Shown here piece after piece: positions 5,021 through 6,499 of a stretch of 6,499 bases of DNA. Both the position numbers and the translations under genes were made by a program. Source of the stretch: Actinomycetota bacterium (GTDB lineage: Bacteria; Actinomycetota; Thermoleophilia; Miltoncostaeales; Miltoncostaeaceae); contig SYFI01000141.1 in the NCBI GenBank assembly GCA_005800465.1, positions 1 to 6,499 of the forward strand. Direction: 5' to 3'. Under the pieces are notes generated by a model. It did not search any database, had not been told where the DNA came from, and saw only the letters and a list, made by a program, of their open reading frames with translations. Every line of letters begins with the position of its first letter. Within the stretch, counting starts at the first letter, position 1.

Positions 5021-6499
5021 ATGGCAGATCAGGGACCTGACGCAACGCGCGTCGTCGCCGACATCGGCGGCCAGGAGATCATCTTCGAGACTGGACGCCT
5101 GGCGAAGCAGGCAAATGGGTCAGTGCTCGTGCGCTCGGGTGACAGCCTTGTGCTGGTCACCGCAGTGGGCGCCCGCGAGCCACGGGAGGGGACGGACTTC
5201 TTCCCCCTCACCGTGGACGTCGAGGAGCGCATGTACGCCAAGGGAGCAATCCCCGGCGGCTTCATCAAGCGTGAGAGCCGCCCAAGCGAGCGCGCAATCC
5301 TCACGTGCCGCATGACCGACCGACCGCTCCGTCCGCTGTGGCCGAAGGGCTTCCGCAACGAGGTGCAGATCGTCACGACGGTGCTCAGCATCGACAAGGT
5401 CAATGCATTCGACATCCTGTCGATCAACGGCGCATCGGCCGCGCTCATGCTCAGCGAGTTGCCGTTCCATGGGCCCGTCGGTGCCGTGCGCATCGGCATG
5501 ATCGATGACGACTTCGTCATCAACCCCACGCTGCAGGAGCTTGAGGAGTCCACGCTCGACCTGGTGGTCGCCGGTACCCGCGAGGCCATCTCGATGGTCG
5601 AGGCTGGCGCGAACGAGGTGAGCGAGGAAGACCTCCTCGAGGCCCTCCAGATCGCGCACGACGAAATCAAGAAGCTTTGCGATGTGCAGGACGAACTGCG
5701 GAAGCTCGCCGGCAAGCCGAAGTGGGACATCCAGGGGAAGACAGTGGACCCCGCGATGCTGGCGAAGGTCGAGAAGGCCGCGCTGTCGCAGATTGAAGAG
5801 GCCACCCGCGAGCAGGGCAAGATTGAGCGTCGCGACAAGATCTCAGTCGCCAAGAGTGCCGCCCGAGCCTCAGTGCTGGGCGATGAGCCCACGTCTGAGG
5901 ACAAGGCCGCGTTCTCGGAGGCGTTCGACTCGATCATCAAGAGGACCATCCGCCACCGCATCGCGGTGGACAAGCACCGCCCCGACGGCCGCACGGCCGA
6001 GGAGATCCGCCCGATCTGGGTGGAGACGGGTCTTGCTCCCCGCACGCATGGATCTGGTCTCTTCACCCGTGGCGAGACGCAGGTGCTCACGCTCCTCGCC
6101 CTCGGTACGACCAAAGAGGCCCAGCGCATCGACGATCTTTCGATCGACACGACCAAGCGCTACATCCACCACTACAACTTCCCGCCGTTCAGCGTGGGTG
6201 AGACCGGCTTCATGCGCGGTCCGAAGCGCCGCGACATCGGACACGGTGCCCTGGCCGAGCGCGCGCTTCTGCCAGTGATCCCCACCGATGAGGACTTCCC
6301 GTACACGCTGCGGCTTGTGTCGGAGACCCTCGAGAGCAATGGCTCGTCGTCCATGGCGTCGGTCTGCGGTTCGACCCTCGCCCTGCTCGACGCCGGCGTG
6401 CACATCAAGCGCCCGGTGGCCGGTATCGCGATGGGCCTCATCAAGGAGGGCGATGACCACATCGTGCTCACCGACATCCAGGGCGACGAGGACCACCTC
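5021..6499 (+). CDS. pnp: Polyribonucleotide nucleotidyltransferase (PNPase), 5' part; 3' end outside window
   Basis: PNPase is the trimeric 3'-5' phosphorolytic exoribonuclease that degrades mRNA to nucleoside diphosphates, a core partner in RNA decay. The frame is open from ATG 5021 to the window edge (493 codons). The first RNase PH-like domain (about 1-145) shows IIFETGRLAKQANGSVLV, KGAIPGGFIKRESRPSERAIL and TDRPLRPLWPKGFRNEVQ. A helical linker domain spans about 195-310. The second, catalytic RNase PH domain begins near HRPDGR (319-324), with GSGLFTRGETQ (344-354), the phosphate-binding NGSSSMASVCGS (440-451) and TDIQGDEDHL. That last stretch includes D485 and D491, matching E. coli D486 and D492. 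The KH and S1 RNA-binding domains should lie just downstream and are not visible. ATG 5021 is supported by GAGGG at 5010-5014 and by PNPase-like sequence from the first residues. The structured leader upstream suggests post-transcriptional control. Confidence 0.98.
   Translation, partial: MADQGPDATRVVADIGGQEIIFETGRLAKQANGSVLVRSGDSLVLVTAVGAREPREGTDFFPLTVDVEERMYAKGAIPGGFIKRESRPSERAILTCRMTDRPLRPLWPKGFRNEVQIVTTVLSIDKVNAFDILSINGASAALMLSELPFHGPVGAVRIGMIDDDFVINPTLQELEESTLDLVVAGTREAISMVEAGANEVSEEDLLEALQIAHDEIKKLCDVQDELRKLAGKPKWDIQGKTVDPAMLAKVEKAALSQIEEATREQGKIERRDKISVAKSAARASVLGDEPTSEDKAAFSEAFDSIIKRTIRHRIAVDKHRPDGRTAEEIRPIWVETGLAPRTHGSGLFTRGETQVLTLLALGTTKEAQRIDDLSIDTTKRYIHHYNFPPFSVGETGFMRGPKRRDIGHGALAERALLPVIPTDEDFPYTLRLVSETLESNGSSSMASVCGSTLALLDAGVHIKRPVAGIAMGLIKEGDDHIVLTDIQGDEDHL

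Noticed and set aside
5029..6156. Long minus-strand open frame (375 codons) opposite pnp
   Set aside because: The + strand encodes unmistakable PNPase throughout. The antisense product is Ser/Arg-rich low complexity, as expected from reading high-GC codons backwards, and has no recognisable domain.

Overview
This is a housekeeping translation and RNA-metabolism operon from a high-GC bacterium. All genes are on the + strand and closely packed, in the order infB (3' part) - rbfA - nrnA-like DHH phosphoesterase - truB - ribF - rpsO - pnp (5' part). The GC-rich composition, G/C-ending codons and the wording of PNPase, S15 and IF2 suggest an Actinomycetota-type organism, possibly a deep-branching class such as Thermoleophilia. 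The phylum is a moderate-confidence inference and the class is low confidence. I see no mobile element, CRISPR array, tRNA, rRNA or foreign-looking segment.

Positions 1-1287 hold the C-terminal two thirds or so of initiation factor IF2. From 1304 to 4506 four genes are packed almost without gaps: rbfA and nrnA overlap by ATGA, nrnA and truB are one base apart (or seven, depending on the truB start), and truB and ribF overlap by ATGA. This implies one transcript and translational coupling. The products act in ribosome initiation (IF2), 30S maturation (RbfA), turnover of short RNAs (DHH enzyme), tRNA U55 pseudouridylation (TruB) and FMN/FAD synthesis (RibF).

The spacing then changes. A 141-base gap (4507-4647) precedes rpsO and a 106-base gap (4915-5020) separates rpsO from pnp. 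Both gaps are rich in RNA structure. The rpsO leader holds a candidate extended -10 promoter, a hairpin near the predicted transcript start, and a compact region (4606-4644) that can fold in two mutually exclusive ways: a 9-bp hairpin with a CUUG loop that leaves the ribosome binding site free, or an H-type pseudoknot that pairs with it. That layout is what an S15-autoregulated leader would look like. The rpsO-pnp gap holds three consecutive hairpins, the last a perfect 8-bp stem directly before a duplicated Shine-Dalgarno sequence. It resembles the structured, RNase-processed pnp leaders known in other bacteria.

PNPase runs off the right edge at codon 493, just after both catalytic aspartates. 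I find no undescribed enzyme system. The candidate novelty is the cis-acting RNA around rpsO and pnp.
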